Source: Algoriphagus lutimaris (GTDB lineage Bacteria > Bacteroidota > Bacteroidia > Cytophagales > Cyclobacteriaceae). Taken from it: 64,000 bases of DNA. The DNA lies in the NCBI RefSeq assembly GCF_017051705.1, contig NZ_JAFIDJ010000001.1, forward strand, positions 372,001 to 436,000. The letters are read 5' to 3'. This document shows, piece by piece, positions 25,805 through 34,296 of the stretch. The position numbers and the translations under genes were made by a program. The notes beneath the pieces are model-generated. The model did no database searches and had not been told where the DNA came from. It worked only from the letters and a program-made list of their open reading frames with translations. The first letter of the stretch is position 1; each line of letters begins with the position of its first letter.

Positions 25805-27532
25805 ATGTTAAAGAAGGCTGAAAATGGTGTAAATCGACCCAACTTTCAATTTGGGGTTCTACTCTTGCTTACGATTTTTTCTTTTTATTTTGACACTCAA
25901 GCTCAGATTCTAAATACGGATTTCCCAGTATTGGAACAATACCTAAGGAGGGAGCAGTTATTAGGAGAATTTCCCCTTCACCATTCTTTTACTCTCAGGC
26001 CAATTCGTTTTGATGGAAGGGATTCTACAGCAGGGACCAATGCAGTTTCTAAGATTCTCACAAGGGCTTCGAAAATTGAAACCCCCCAAAAGCGGATCAA
26101 TTTATTACCTCTTATTTCTACAACGGAAATTAATACAAAAAGGCCCTATGGTTGGGGAAATAAAGGTTTGATACCTAATGTAGGATTTCAAACATATTTC
26201 AGCGCTGGAATTTATGCTCGATTTAAGTTTTTGGAAATTCAGCTTCAACCAGAACTTTCATTTTCTCAAAATAGACCATTTGATGGATTTGAAGCACAGT
26301 TCTCCGGTTTTGAAAATTATTCCAGATATTTTTATTGGAATAATGGAGATAATCCAGAACGATTTGGGAATGAGTCGATAAGTAGATTTTGGTGGGGCCA
26401 GTCAAGTGTAAATATTTTAATGGGGCCGATGGCTCTTGGTATTTCAACCCAAAATATTTGGTGGGGACCAGGACAATTTAATTCTTTGATTTTTTCGGAT
26501 AATTCGGAGGGATTCCCTCATTTGTCTTTATCCACCCGAAGACCTCTCAAGTCAATTGTAGGGAATTTTGAATTGCAGCTGATTTTGGGCAGGCTTGAAG
26601 ATTCAGGGTTATTTCCTTCTCAAAATGAGGTGTTAAATAGGAGGTATTTCCGGAGATTTGATGGAGATTGGCGCTACTTGAATGGTTTGAAATTAAATTA
26701 TAATCCTTCTTTTTTAAAGCATTTGTTTGTAGGATTCAGTAGGACTTTTCATCAATACAGTAAGTACATGGGAAGTTCTTTTAATGACTATTTCCCGGTT
26801 TTTGAAGTTTTTCAAAAGAAAACTTTGTTTCAAAATGGTAATTCGATAGCCTATGACGGAAGAGGTCAGGATCAACAAGTCGCCTTGTCCATGAGGTATG
26901 TGGTACCCAAGGCGAATTTTGAAATCTATGCAGAATATGGGAGGAGGGACCATGCCTACAATTGGAGAGATTTTATTTTAAATCCTGATCACGCAAGGGC
27001 ATATTTATTTGGATTTCAAAAACTCTTTCCTATTCATGAAAGAAATTCATTTCTTCAAGTGAGAGGGGAAATGACTCAACAGCAAGAATCTGTCAATAGG
27101 TATGTGAGATATCCTGGACTGATTGGAAATCAAACTTGGAATACCCATGGTTTGGCTCGGGCTTTCGGTAATTATGGGGAAAATTTAGGGGTAGGGATAG
27201 GAGTAGGTTCAAACGTTCAAACTCTCGAGATAACAGAGGTGAAGGGAATGATGAAAAGAGGAATCTTATTAGAGCGTTTAGAGAATAATCAAGATTACTT
27301 TTTTAGAGCATTTGGTTTAAATACAGAGAAAAAACCATGGGTAGATTTAAGCTTTGGTTTGCTTTGGGATCAGCGATTTGATAGACTTATTCTCAGCGGC
27401 AAAGCTCAATTTATCAAAGCCAATAATTATCAGTGGCAGTCCCAAGGAATAAGTACGAATGATTATCCCAACGGTAGAAAAGTCTTTTCTTTTTATGGGA
27501 ATCTGAATATTATTTATCAGTTAAAGAAGTAA
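25805..27532 (+). CDS. wzi: Wzi-family capsule assembly outer-membrane protein
   Basis: A 575-residue protein with an N-terminal signal (VLLLLTIFSFYFDTQAQ) and a beta-barrel-like body. Family features: LRREQLLGEFPLHHSFTLRP near the N-terminus, RPYGWGNKGLIPNVGFQTYF, a run of alternating aromatic strands, and SINILMGP-like and GISTQNIWWGPGQFNS motifs. NIIYQLKK at the C-terminus is a typical final strand. Wzi proteins bind and organise capsule on the cell surface. It is the last gene of locus 1; about 310 non-coding bases follow. Confidence 0.88.
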   Translation: MLKKAENGVNRPNFQFGVLLLLTIFSFYFDTQAQILNTDFPVLEQYLRREQLLGEFPLHHSFTLRPIRFDGRDSTAGTNAVSKILTRASKIETPQKRINLLPLISTTEINTKRPYGWGNKGLIPNVGFQTYFSAGIYARFKFLEIQLQPELSFSQNRPFDGFEAQFSGFENYSRYFYWNNGDNPERFGNESISRFWWGQSSVNILMGPMALGISTQNIWWGPGQFNSLIFSDNSEGFPHLSLSTRRPLKSIVGNFELQLILGRLEDSGLFPSQNEVLNRRYFRRFDGDWRYLNGLKLNYNPSFLKHLFVGFSRTFHQYSKYMGSSFNDYFPVFEVFQKKTLFQNGNSIAYDGRGQDQQVALSMRYVVPKANFEIYAEYGRRDHAYNWRDFILNPDHARAYLFGFQKLFPIHERNSFLQVRGEMTQQQESVNRYVRYPGLIGNQTWNTHGLARAFGNYGENLGVGIGVGSNVQTLEITEVKGMMKRGILLERLENNQDYFFRAFGLNTEKKPWVDLSFGLLWDQRFDRLILSGKAQFIKANNYQWQSQGISTNDYPNGRKVFSFYGNLNIIYQLKK

Positions 27533-27570
27533 GTAGTTAATGGATTTTAATTTTTCCAAAACCTATTACA

Positions 27571-27606
27571 TTTGCATTCATGCTCAAATGAGTAACTTTG
27601 GTACTC
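27571..27606 (+). promoter_or_regulatory. Promoter/operator-like element B upstream of locus 2
   Basis: TTTG (27571-27574), 18 bases, TAACTTTG (27593-27600), close to the Bacteroidota TTTG-N19-TAnnTTTG consensus. The -7 element is enclosed by an inverted repeat GAGTA (27590-27594), 7 bases, TACTC (27602-27606). ATGAGTAnCTTTGnTACTC is shared with 3949-3967, differing at two positions only. It lies about 240 bases before the first gene of locus 2, leaving a long leader. Nothing else coding is seen in 27533-27844. Confidence 0.65.
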
Positions 27607-27733
27607 GTTTTAATAGCTATCTTTAAATCAATTCTTTTTGGTCTATTTCCAATGAAGCAAAAACATCCTTTATGGGGAGTTTCTACTATTCATTGAGAAT
27701 TTATTTAAAGAAAAAAAGTAAGTCAAATAGTGC

Positions 27734-27769
27734 TGGGTTCATGGGACCGAAAGGGCGAAGCTGAGCCCA
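27734..27769 (+). promoter_or_regulatory. GC-rich leader element, copy B
   Basis: GAAAGGGCGAAGCTGAGCCC at 27749-27768, matching copy A at 4553-4573 apart from one missing base. GGGC/GCCC can form the small hairpin seen in copy A. Here a longer alternative pairing exists too: TGGGTTC (27734-27740) with GAGCCCA (27763-27769), including one G-T pair. It lies about 76 bases before the start codon and about 150 bases after the promoter-like element, so it would be in the 5' untranslated RNA. Confidence 0.5.
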
Positions 27770-27781
27770 CTGAATATGTGT

Positions 27782-27801
27782 TTCTGCTAGTTATAGCAGG
27801 A
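27782..27801 (+). repeat. Hairpin in the locus 2 leader
   Basis: An inverted repeat TTCTGCTA / TAGCAGGA (8 pairs including one G-T) around a GTTA tetraloop. It follows the GC-rich element by 13 bases and is not followed by a T-run, so it is more likely a leader RNA structure than a terminator. CCTGCTA also occurs at 4508-4514 in the locus 1 leader. Confidence 0.4.
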
Positions 27802-27844
27802 ATTTAGAAATTGAAATAACACAACGTAAAACATAGTATTTTTA

Positions 27845-29143
27845 ATGTCGACACCTATCAAAGAAGTTAAAATTGCCGTTATAGGCTTAGGGTATGTTGG
27901 TCTTCCTTTGGCAGTAGAGTTTGCCAAAAAATATCCAACTGTCGGTTTTGATATTGATACCAAGAGGGTTTCAGAACTTATAGCTGGTGTGGACCATACA
28001 CTGGAAGTAGAAGATGAGCTGCTTCAATCAGTATTAACTGATTCTTTAAATGGTGATAAAGGTTTATTACCAAGTTTTGATTCTGAGGTTTTGGCTGATT
28101 GTAATATTTATATTGTTACTGTTCCTACACCAACAGACAAGCACAATCGACCTGTACTAATCCCTATGCTCAAAGCTTCCGAAAATATTGGAAAGTATTT
28201 AAAGAAGGGAGATATCGTTATCTATGAATCGACGGTATATCCTGGGGTGACTGAAGATGAATGTGTGCCTGTTTTAGAGCAAGTTTCCGGCTTGAAATTC
28301 AATCAGGATTTCTTCGCTGGGTATTCTCCAGAAAGAATTAATCCTGGTGATAAAGAGCATACTGTTGCAAAAATATTGAAAGTCACTTCTGGAAGTACTC
28401 CAGAAATAGCGGAGTATGTGGACCAATTGTATAAAACTGTCATTGTAGCAGGTACCCACAAGGCCTCATCTATCAAAGTAGCTGAAGCGGCAAAAGTGAT
28501 TGAAAACTCGCAGCGAGATATCAATATTGCATTTGTCAATGAACTCTCCAAAATCTTTAATCTGATGGGAATTGATACCAATGAGGTGTTAGAAGCTGCA
28601 GGGACAAAATGGAATTTCCTCAAGTTTAAACCTGGATTAGTGGGGGGGCATTGTATTGGAGTAGACCCTTTTTATCTTGCTCAAAAAGCACAGGAATTGG
28701 GATACCACCCTGAAATTATCCTTGCAGGAAGAAGGTTAAATGACTCAATGGGTAAGCATGTCGCTACTGAGGTAATAAAACTGATGATGAGAAAAGACCT
28801 GAAGGTCATTGATTCTAAGGTGCTTATATTAGGGTTTACTTTTAAAGAAGATTGTCCTGACGTTAGAAATACTCGAGTGATTGATATTTATAAGGAGTTA
28901 AAATCCTTTGACATGGAAGTGGATGTTTACGATCCATGGGCCAACCCTGCTGAGGTTGAACATGAATATGGAGTTCAGATTATTTCTGGTAAGCAAGCTC
29001 CGGAATTTGCTCAATATTCTGCTGTAATTTTAGCTGTTTCTCATAAGGAATTTAAGCAACTACAAATCAAGAAATCTGATACTCAAGTGGTATTTGATGT
29101 GAAGGGATTTTTGGATAAATCTGACGTGGATGCCAGATTATAA
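27845..29143 (+). CDS. tviB: UDP-N-acetylhexosamine 6-dehydrogenase (TviB/WbpA type)
   Basis: A 432-residue NAD-dependent dehydrogenase that oxidises C6 of a UDP-HexNAc (UDP-GlcNAc or UDP-GalNAc) to the uronic acid. Rossmann motif GLGYVGLPLAVEF near residue 13; YESTVYPGVTE, GYSPERINPGDKEH and AAKVIENSQRDINIAF in the core; catalytic motif GGHCIGVDPFY with Cys270; C-terminal domain GFTFKEDCPDVRN. These sub-motifs (SPERINPGD, GGHCIGVDP) separate it from the UDP-glucose enzyme at 7289. It opens locus 2 after a 240-base leader. The AsnB homologue at 50095 may amidate its product. Confidence 0.9.
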   Translation: MSTPIKEVKIAVIGLGYVGLPLAVEFAKKYPTVGFDIDTKRVSELIAGVDHTLEVEDELLQSVLTDSLNGDKGLLPSFDSEVLADCNIYIVTVPTPTDKHNRPVLIPMLKASENIGKYLKKGDIVIYESTVYPGVTEDECVPVLEQVSGLKFNQDFFAGYSPERINPGDKEHTVAKILKVTSGSTPEIAEYVDQLYKTVIVAGTHKASSIKVAEAAKVIENSQRDINIAFVNELSKIFNLMGIDTNEVLEAAGTKWNFLKFKPGLVGGHCIGVDPFYLAQKAQELGYHPEIILAGRRLNDSMGKHVATEVIKLMMRKDLKVIDSKVLILGFTFKEDCPDVRNTRVIDIYKELKSFDMEVDVYDPWANPAEVEHEYGVQIISGKQAPEFAQYSAVILAVSHKEFKQLQIKKSDTQVVFDVKGFLDKSDVDARL

Positions 29144-29197
29144 TTTTGCAGAAATACTTGCCTAAATAAATAAAAGTTTAAAATTCTGATTAATTCT

Positions 29198-29205
29198 TAT
29201 TTTTG
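29198..29205 (+). promoter_or_regulatory. Possible internal promoter (-7 element)
   Basis: TATTTTTG fits TAnnTTTG and lies 50 bases before the Wza-type gene in a 112-base gap. No good TTTG -33 element is found at the expected distance, so this is a weak candidate for a second start of the wza-wzc unit. Confidence 0.3.
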
Positions 29206-29255
29206 ATCCCGTATTCAAATTCTGAAGAGATCCTTTTTCTACATTTAACTAATTC

Positions 29256-30080
29256 ATGAATAAAATTTTAAGAAACCTGTTCTTTTTTGGGGTAATCGCA
29301 TTAGGCTTTTACTCGTGTGTTCCCAATAAGAAAATGATTTATATGCAGCAGTTAGAGGAAAGTCAGGGGCCTTTGATTGAATCAAGTGAAAAATATTCCT
29401 ATGAAACAGAGGAATATCTGTTACAGATTAACGATAATGTAGAAATCACAATTAAAACTACTGATGAGGACTTGAACCTGATTTTTGGAGCTATCAGTAA
29501 TGAAAATCAGACATCTGCCCAAATGGGAGGAAGCCAAGGAGCAGGAGATGCTTTTTTCTTAAATGGGTATACAATTGACGAAAGGGGGATGGTTGAAATT
29601 CCTTTAATTGGTGAAGTTAAATTGCTTGGACTTGATACAAAGCAAGCAAAAGAGTTGATCGAGAATGAGGTTTTGAAATATGTAAAGGCGAATGAGTTTT
29701 TTGTCAGAGTGAGGTTAGGAGGTATTCGCTTTAGTGCTTTGGGAGAATTTACTAGATCTGGGAAATACACTATTTTACAAAATAGAGTAACCATTTTTGA
29801 GGCAATTGCCTTCGCCGGAGATCTAAACAGGGTTGCCAAAAGAGATCAAGTGCTCTTGGTGAGACAATATCCTGATGGTTCACAGATTCATAAAATTAAT
29901 TTATTGGATAGGGACTTACTTGGCTCAGAATTTTACTTTTTAAAGCCCAATGATTTAATCTATGCTGAACCAATGAAAGTTAGAGAGTTGGGAGCAGGTA
30001 CAAACTTAGTAGAAACCTTGACCTTGCTGACGACGACGATCACAGCAGTAGCTTTGGTTCTTACTTTAATTAAAAATTAA
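29256..30080 (+). CDS. wza: Polysaccharide export outer-membrane lipoprotein (Wza)
   Basis: A 274-residue lipoprotein: signal with lipobox GFYSC (Cys21), then the export domain beginning LLQINDNVEITIKTTDED and containing GYTIDERGMVEIPLIGEVKL. An SLBB domain follows (SALGEFTRSGKYTILQNRVT), then a C-terminal membrane helix (TLTLLTTTITAVALVLTLI) that would cross the outer membrane as in Wza. It is the standard partner of the Wzc kinase, whose gene starts 13 bases downstream. Confidence 0.92.
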   Translation: MNKILRNLFFFGVIALGFYSCVPNKKMIYMQQLEESQGPLIESSEKYSYETEEYLLQINDNVEITIKTTDEDLNLIFGAISNENQTSAQMGGSQGAGDAFFLNGYTIDERGMVEIPLIGEVKLLGLDTKQAKELIENEVLKYVKANEFFVRVRLGGIRFSALGEFTRSGKYTILQNRVTIFEAIAFAGDLNRVAKRDQVLLVRQYPDGSQIHKINLLDRDLLGSEFYFLKPNDLIYAEPMKVRELGAGTNLVETLTLLTTTITAVALVLTLIKN

Positions 30081-30093
30081 CATTTCCAAGAAT

Positions 30094-32463
30094 ATGAGTT
30101 TCGATCAAGAGGAAAGCGATTTTTTCCAAGAGGATGACAGCAGTTTTGATTTAAAAACGCTGTTTCCTAAAATTTTAAAAATTTGGCCCATAATCTTAGG
30201 GACTGTAGTCTTCTTTCTCGGAGCCGCGTATTATTATACCAGTACTACCGTTCCTACTTATTTGGTGTCAAGTAAGTTTTTTATCAAGGAACAGGAAAGT
30301 GCTTTATCCTTATTTGAAAACCCAGCTTTAGGTAATCAGCAAGGAATTGGAATCACCAATGAGATCATTATTCTAAAATCCAGACCGATTGCGGAAGCAA
30401 CTTTGATCCAATTGGATTTTGATGTTGAATACTACGAAAAAGGCCGATTCATCAAAAGAGAGGTATTTAGAAAAACTCCTATTGTGGTGGAGGTGGATTG
30501 GGGATTTCCTCAACTGATCAATGGATTGGTAGAAGTAAAATGGGAGAATGCTAATGAATACTCCTTGACTTTTAATGATGAAAATTATTCCCAATATTTT
30601 CCCGATGGAAGTTTTGGGGTAGGAGTTCCGAATCAAGAGGGTACCTATAAATTCAATGAATGGATAGAAACTCCACAATTCAAAGTTAAAATCAATAATA
30701 CCTCCAATCAGGATGCTGGAGAGGCCTATTACATTGTAAGAGATAATAACTATTTGATCAACAAATATTCCGGCGGGCTCATTGTTGATTTGGAGGAAAA
30801 GAACTCTACCATCCTAAACTTGAGTATGGCCGTTCCTAATGTGGATAAAGGACAAACCTACCTCAATGCATTGATGGAAACCTATCTTGAACTGGAGCTT
30901 CAGGAAAAGAATGAGATCGCCAACAGAACCATCAACTTCATTGATAAGCAGGTGGCAGGAGTGGCAGATTCATTGACTCAATTTGAAAATAAGCTACAGG
31001 CCTTCAGGTCCAGTAACAAGATATATAACCTCAACAATGAAAGTAGTACAGTATATGGCAGATTGACAGAAATTGAGTCTGAATTAGCCAATGCCAATCT
31101 CAAGAGTAGGTACTATCAAAGTTTGAAAGACTATTTGGTGAGGGAAAATTACAATGAAATCGTAGTTCCTTCCGGTTTGGGTATTGAAGACCCTTATTTG
31201 AATGGACTGATTGAAAACCTCTTGTCTGTCCAAGTGGAGCGTTCCAGATTAATGGCAACTCAGACAGACCTTTCACCTGCGGTAAGGGAGGCCAATAAAA
31301 AGCTCGATGATTTGAATAAATCCATTCGGGAGATTTTGGACAACGTGGATCTGAACAATAAGATGACGATCCAGGATTTGGAACAAAGAAAGAATGAAAT
31401 TGAATCTTCTTTTAGGAATTTGCCTCAAGCAGAGCAGAACTTGATTGCCCTTCAAAGACAGGCCGATCTTTCTGAAAGTATCTATAATTTCTTGAGTGAG
31501 AAAAGAGCAGAGTCTGCGATTACCAAGGCTTCCAATCGACCCAATAACAAGATCATTGAATTTGCAAAAGTAATTGGAGGCCCTATTACCCCAAAACCAC
31601 AGCGGAATTACCTTTTTGCGTTCTTCTGTGGTCTGATGCTTCCGATCCTTTTCGTTTTTGGAAGGGAGTTGTTTAGAGTACGAATCGAAGATATTTCTTA
31701 TTTAGAGAAGCGGCTTAAAATTCCGGTGATTGCCACTATTCTAAAAAATAAGGAAGAAAACAACCTGGTTGTTTTTAATAATGGTAAATCAGGTATCGCT
31801 GAATCCTTTAGATCTTTGAGAGCAAACATCCGCTATCTGATGCAAAAAGATAAGCAGGTGACCCTTATGCTTACCTCTACTATTTCAAGTGAAGGAAAAA
31901 CCTTCTGTGCCATGAACTTGGCTTCGGTCTATTCCTTGACAGGAAAGAAAACCATCTTGGTAGGTTGTGACATGAGGAAGCCAAAGATCTTTGATGATTT
32001 TGGATTGAAAAATGATGTAGGACTTTCCACGGTTCTAAGTAATCAGGTAGATGACTGGAAAGAAGCAGTTCAAAACTCCAAGTTTGACAATTTGGATATC
32101 ATGGTTTCAGGACCTATACCACCGAATCCAGCAGAATTATTATCTGGGGATCAATTTGAAAGTTTGGTGAACGACCTCAAAAAAGTGTATGATGTCATCA
32201 TTCTGGATACTCCACCAATTGGTTTGGTGAGTGAAACCATAGAATTATTGAATTTTGTTGATTTGACCTTGTTTGTCTTTAGACAGGATTATAGCCAGCG
32301 AAACTTTATAGATGCTCTTAATGGCTTGAAAACCAGTAAGGGAATCAAGAATATCTATGCATTATTTAATGGAGTAGAAGGAAAAGGAGTTACCTATGGC
32401 TATGGCTATAGCTATGGCTATGGATACGGATATTATAGTGATGATAAACAAATCAAGAAGTAA
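30094..32463 (+). CDS. wzc: Polysaccharide co-polymerase with tyrosine autokinase domain (Wzc)
   Basis: A 789-residue inner-membrane protein controlling polymer length and export. TM1 at about residue 32 (IWPIILGTVVFFLGAAYYY), a large periplasmic coiled-coil domain, and TM2 near residue 508 (YLFAFFCGLMLPILFVFG). The cytoplasmic BY-kinase has a Walker A region STISSEGKT (Lys602), Walker A' GCDMRKPKI, and Walker B VIILDTPPIG. The C-terminus is a tyrosine cluster with YG repeats that would be autophosphorylated in trans. Fusion of both parts in one protein is the usual proteobacterial/Bacteroidota form. Confidence 0.94.
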   Translation: MSFDQEESDFFQEDDSSFDLKTLFPKILKIWPIILGTVVFFLGAAYYYTSTTVPTYLVSSKFFIKEQESALSLFENPALGNQQGIGITNEIIILKSRPIAEATLIQLDFDVEYYEKGRFIKREVFRKTPIVVEVDWGFPQLINGLVEVKWENANEYSLTFNDENYSQYFPDGSFGVGVPNQEGTYKFNEWIETPQFKVKINNTSNQDAGEAYYIVRDNNYLINKYSGGLIVDLEEKNSTILNLSMAVPNVDKGQTYLNALMETYLELELQEKNEIANRTINFIDKQVAGVADSLTQFENKLQAFRSSNKIYNLNNESSTVYGRLTEIESELANANLKSRYYQSLKDYLVRENYNEIVVPSGLGIEDPYLNGLIENLLSVQVERSRLMATQTDLSPAVREANKKLDDLNKSIREILDNVDLNNKMTIQDLEQRKNEIESSFRNLPQAEQNLIALQRQADLSESIYNFLSEKRAESAITKASNRPNNKIIEFAKVIGGPITPKPQRNYLFAFFCGLMLPILFVFGRELFRVRIEDISYLEKRLKIPVIATILKNKEENNLVVFNNGKSGIAESFRSLRANIRYLMQKDKQVTLMLTSTISSEGKTFCAMNLASVYSLTGKKTILVGCDMRKPKIFDDFGLKNDVGLSTVLSNQVDDWKEAVQNSKFDNLDIMVSGPIPPNPAELLSGDQFESLVNDLKKVYDVIILDTPPIGLVSETIELLNFVDLTLFVFRQDYSQRNFIDALNGLKTSKGIKNIYALFNGVEGKGVTYGYGYSYGYGYGYYSDDKQIKK
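32395..32436 (+). repeat. Hexamer repeat encoding the Wzc tyrosine cluster
   Basis: Seven near-identical 6-base units (TATGGC, TATGGC, TATAGC, TATGGC, TATGGA, TACGGA, TATTAT) encode alternating Tyr-Gly/Ser at about residues 768-781. Unit changes are in-frame and would change the number of phosphorylatable tyrosines without breaking the protein. Confidence 0.8.
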
Positions 32464-32479
32464 TCTGAAACAATTCTAA

Positions 32480-34276
32480 GTGAAATTGATTTCAAAATAC
32501 TTCCGGCACTTCCTCTTCTTTTATTCCTATTTAGGAAATAGGATTATCCTGTTAATAGGTTTAAGCTTAGTAGGCGGGTTTTTGGATGGATTTGGCCTGG
32601 CTTTATTTATTCCTTTGATCCAGGTTGCTGGCAAAGATCAAATAGATAAAGCAGAGGCAGCCGAATCTTTAGGTTCCTTAAGTTTCTTATTGGACTTCAT
32701 TACATGGACCGGTTTGGAGCTGACGGCGGTAGTCATCCTTGTTTTTTTACTTTCCATATTTGTTGCCAAAGGACTTTTTAAATACATGGAAAGCCATTAC
32801 AAAGTGATGGTGCAGATGTTCTTTGTAAAGAAGATCCGTTACCAAATGGTGGATAGTCTTGGCGATATGGAGTACCGAAACTTTTTAGGATTGGATGCCG
32901 GTAGGGTTCAAAATACCCTTTCAGGAGAAATATATAAGATTGTATCTGCTTATGTGTCTTATTTCAATACCCTTCAATCCTTTGTTTTATTACTAGTATA
33001 TGTTGTTTTGGCATTACTTGCCAATTTTCAATTCGCATTGGTAGTCAGTGTAGGTGGGTATTTATCCAATCTGATCTTCAAAGTAATTTTTAAATACACC
33101 GAATCAGCTTCTCTCAATAACAGCCAGCTCAGTCATAAATATCAATCTTCCCTGATTCAGGCGGTTCACAATTTCAAATACCTCAAGGCTACCAATTACT
33201 TTCAGAGGTATAAAATTAAGCTCAAGGACTATGTGGATAAAATTGAGTATGAACAAAAGAAGATAGGCATCTTTAATGCGATTCTATTGGCAGCTAGAGA
33301 ACCATTGGTAATCGCAATTGTAGTGGGAGCAATTCTGGTGGAAATAAAGCTCCTGAACGGAAACATTGCTGCCATCTTTTTGAGTCTGATGTTTTTCTAT
33401 CGGGCTTTGAATTTCATTATGTTGGTACAAACGCACTGGCAGGCATTTACGGCCAATCTCGGGGGATTGCATGTGGGCTTGGAATTGTTGAAAGACTTAG
33501 AAACGGGGAAAGAACAAGACATTTCCAAAAAACAGGTGGAAAATATCAAATCCCTTTCCTTACAAAAGGTGGGCTTTTATTACCATCCTGAAAAAATGGT
33601 TCTTCATCAGATTGATCTGACCATTGAGAATAATAGGTCCTATGCCTTGGTTGGGAAAAGTGGGAGTGGAAAAACTACTTTAACCAATCTATTGGTGGGA
33701 TTGGTACATCCGACTGCTGGGAAATTCCTCCTAAACGGGGAACCCTTGCGATCTTTTAACCTGGCAAGTTATCGCTCCAAAATCGGATATATCACCCAGG
33801 AAGCAGTGATTTTCAATGATACTGTTTTTAACAATGTGACCTTTTGGTCAGATAAGACAGAAGAAAACTACAAGAAGTTCGAACATGCCTTGAATCTTGC
33901 GAATCTCAGTGAGTTGGTAGATTCTCTTCCTTTGAAAGAAGAAACCATTTTGGGTGACAGTGGGGCTTTGATCAGTGGAGGACAGAAACAGAGGATTTCT
34001 ATTGCCAGAGAATTATTTAAAGAAGCTCAGCTCTTGATTTTCGACGAGGCTACCTCAGCCTTGGACAGTGAAACGGAGAAGATGATCCAACAGAATATTG
34101 ACTCTTTAAAAGGTAGCTGCAACATTGTTTTGATTGCCCACCGATTGAGTACCGTAAAGAATGCAGATGAGATCCTTTTGATGAAAGATGGAGAAGTGGA
34201 ATGCAGAGGCACCTTTAGTCAATTACTGAATGAAAGTGAAACCTTTAAATCAATGGTGGAACTCCAAGAGTTTTAA
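32480..34276 (+). CDS. ABC exporter with fused membrane and ATPase domains (PglK/MsbA-like)
   Basis: A 598-residue half-transporter: membrane domain with about six helices in residues 1-330, ATPase domain from about residue 350. Walker A is GKSGSGKTT (Lys398), Q-loop GYITQEAVIFND, signature ISGGQKQRISIARE, Walker B LLIFDEATSALD and the H-loop IAHRLS. The layout matches lipid or lipid-linked-oligosaccharide flippases such as PglK. Position right after wzc suggests it flips the locus 2 glycan, in place of or besides Wzx. GTG start 17 bases after the wzc stop. Export of another substrate cannot be excluded. Confidence 0.87.
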   Translation: MKLISKYFRHFLFFYSYLGNRIILLIGLSLVGGFLDGFGLALFIPLIQVAGKDQIDKAEAAESLGSLSFLLDFITWTGLELTAVVILVFLLSIFVAKGLFKYMESHYKVMVQMFFVKKIRYQMVDSLGDMEYRNFLGLDAGRVQNTLSGEIYKIVSAYVSYFNTLQSFVLLLVYVVLALLANFQFALVVSVGGYLSNLIFKVIFKYTESASLNNSQLSHKYQSSLIQAVHNFKYLKATNYFQRYKIKLKDYVDKIEYEQKKIGIFNAILLAAREPLVIAIVVGAILVEIKLLNGNIAAIFLSLMFFYRALNFIMLVQTHWQAFTANLGGLHVGLELLKDLETGKEQDISKKQVENIKSLSLQKVGFYYHPEKMVLHQIDLTIENNRSYALVGKSGSGKTTLTNLLVGLVHPTAGKFLLNGEPLRSFNLASYRSKIGYITQEAVIFNDTVFNNVTFWSDKTEENYKKFEHALNLANLSELVDSLPLKEETILGDSGALISGGQKQRISIARELFKEAQLLIFDEATSALDSETEKMIQQNIDSLKGSCNIVLIAHRLSTVKNADEILLMKDGEVECRGTFSQLLNESETFKSMVELQEF

Positions 34277-34296
34277 TTAAACCCTTAAAGATATCT

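Noticed and set aside
32395-32436. The Wzc hexamer repeat as an on/off phase-variation tract
   Set aside because: Units are 6 bases, so changes stay in frame and cannot switch the gene off; it is noted only as possible tuning.
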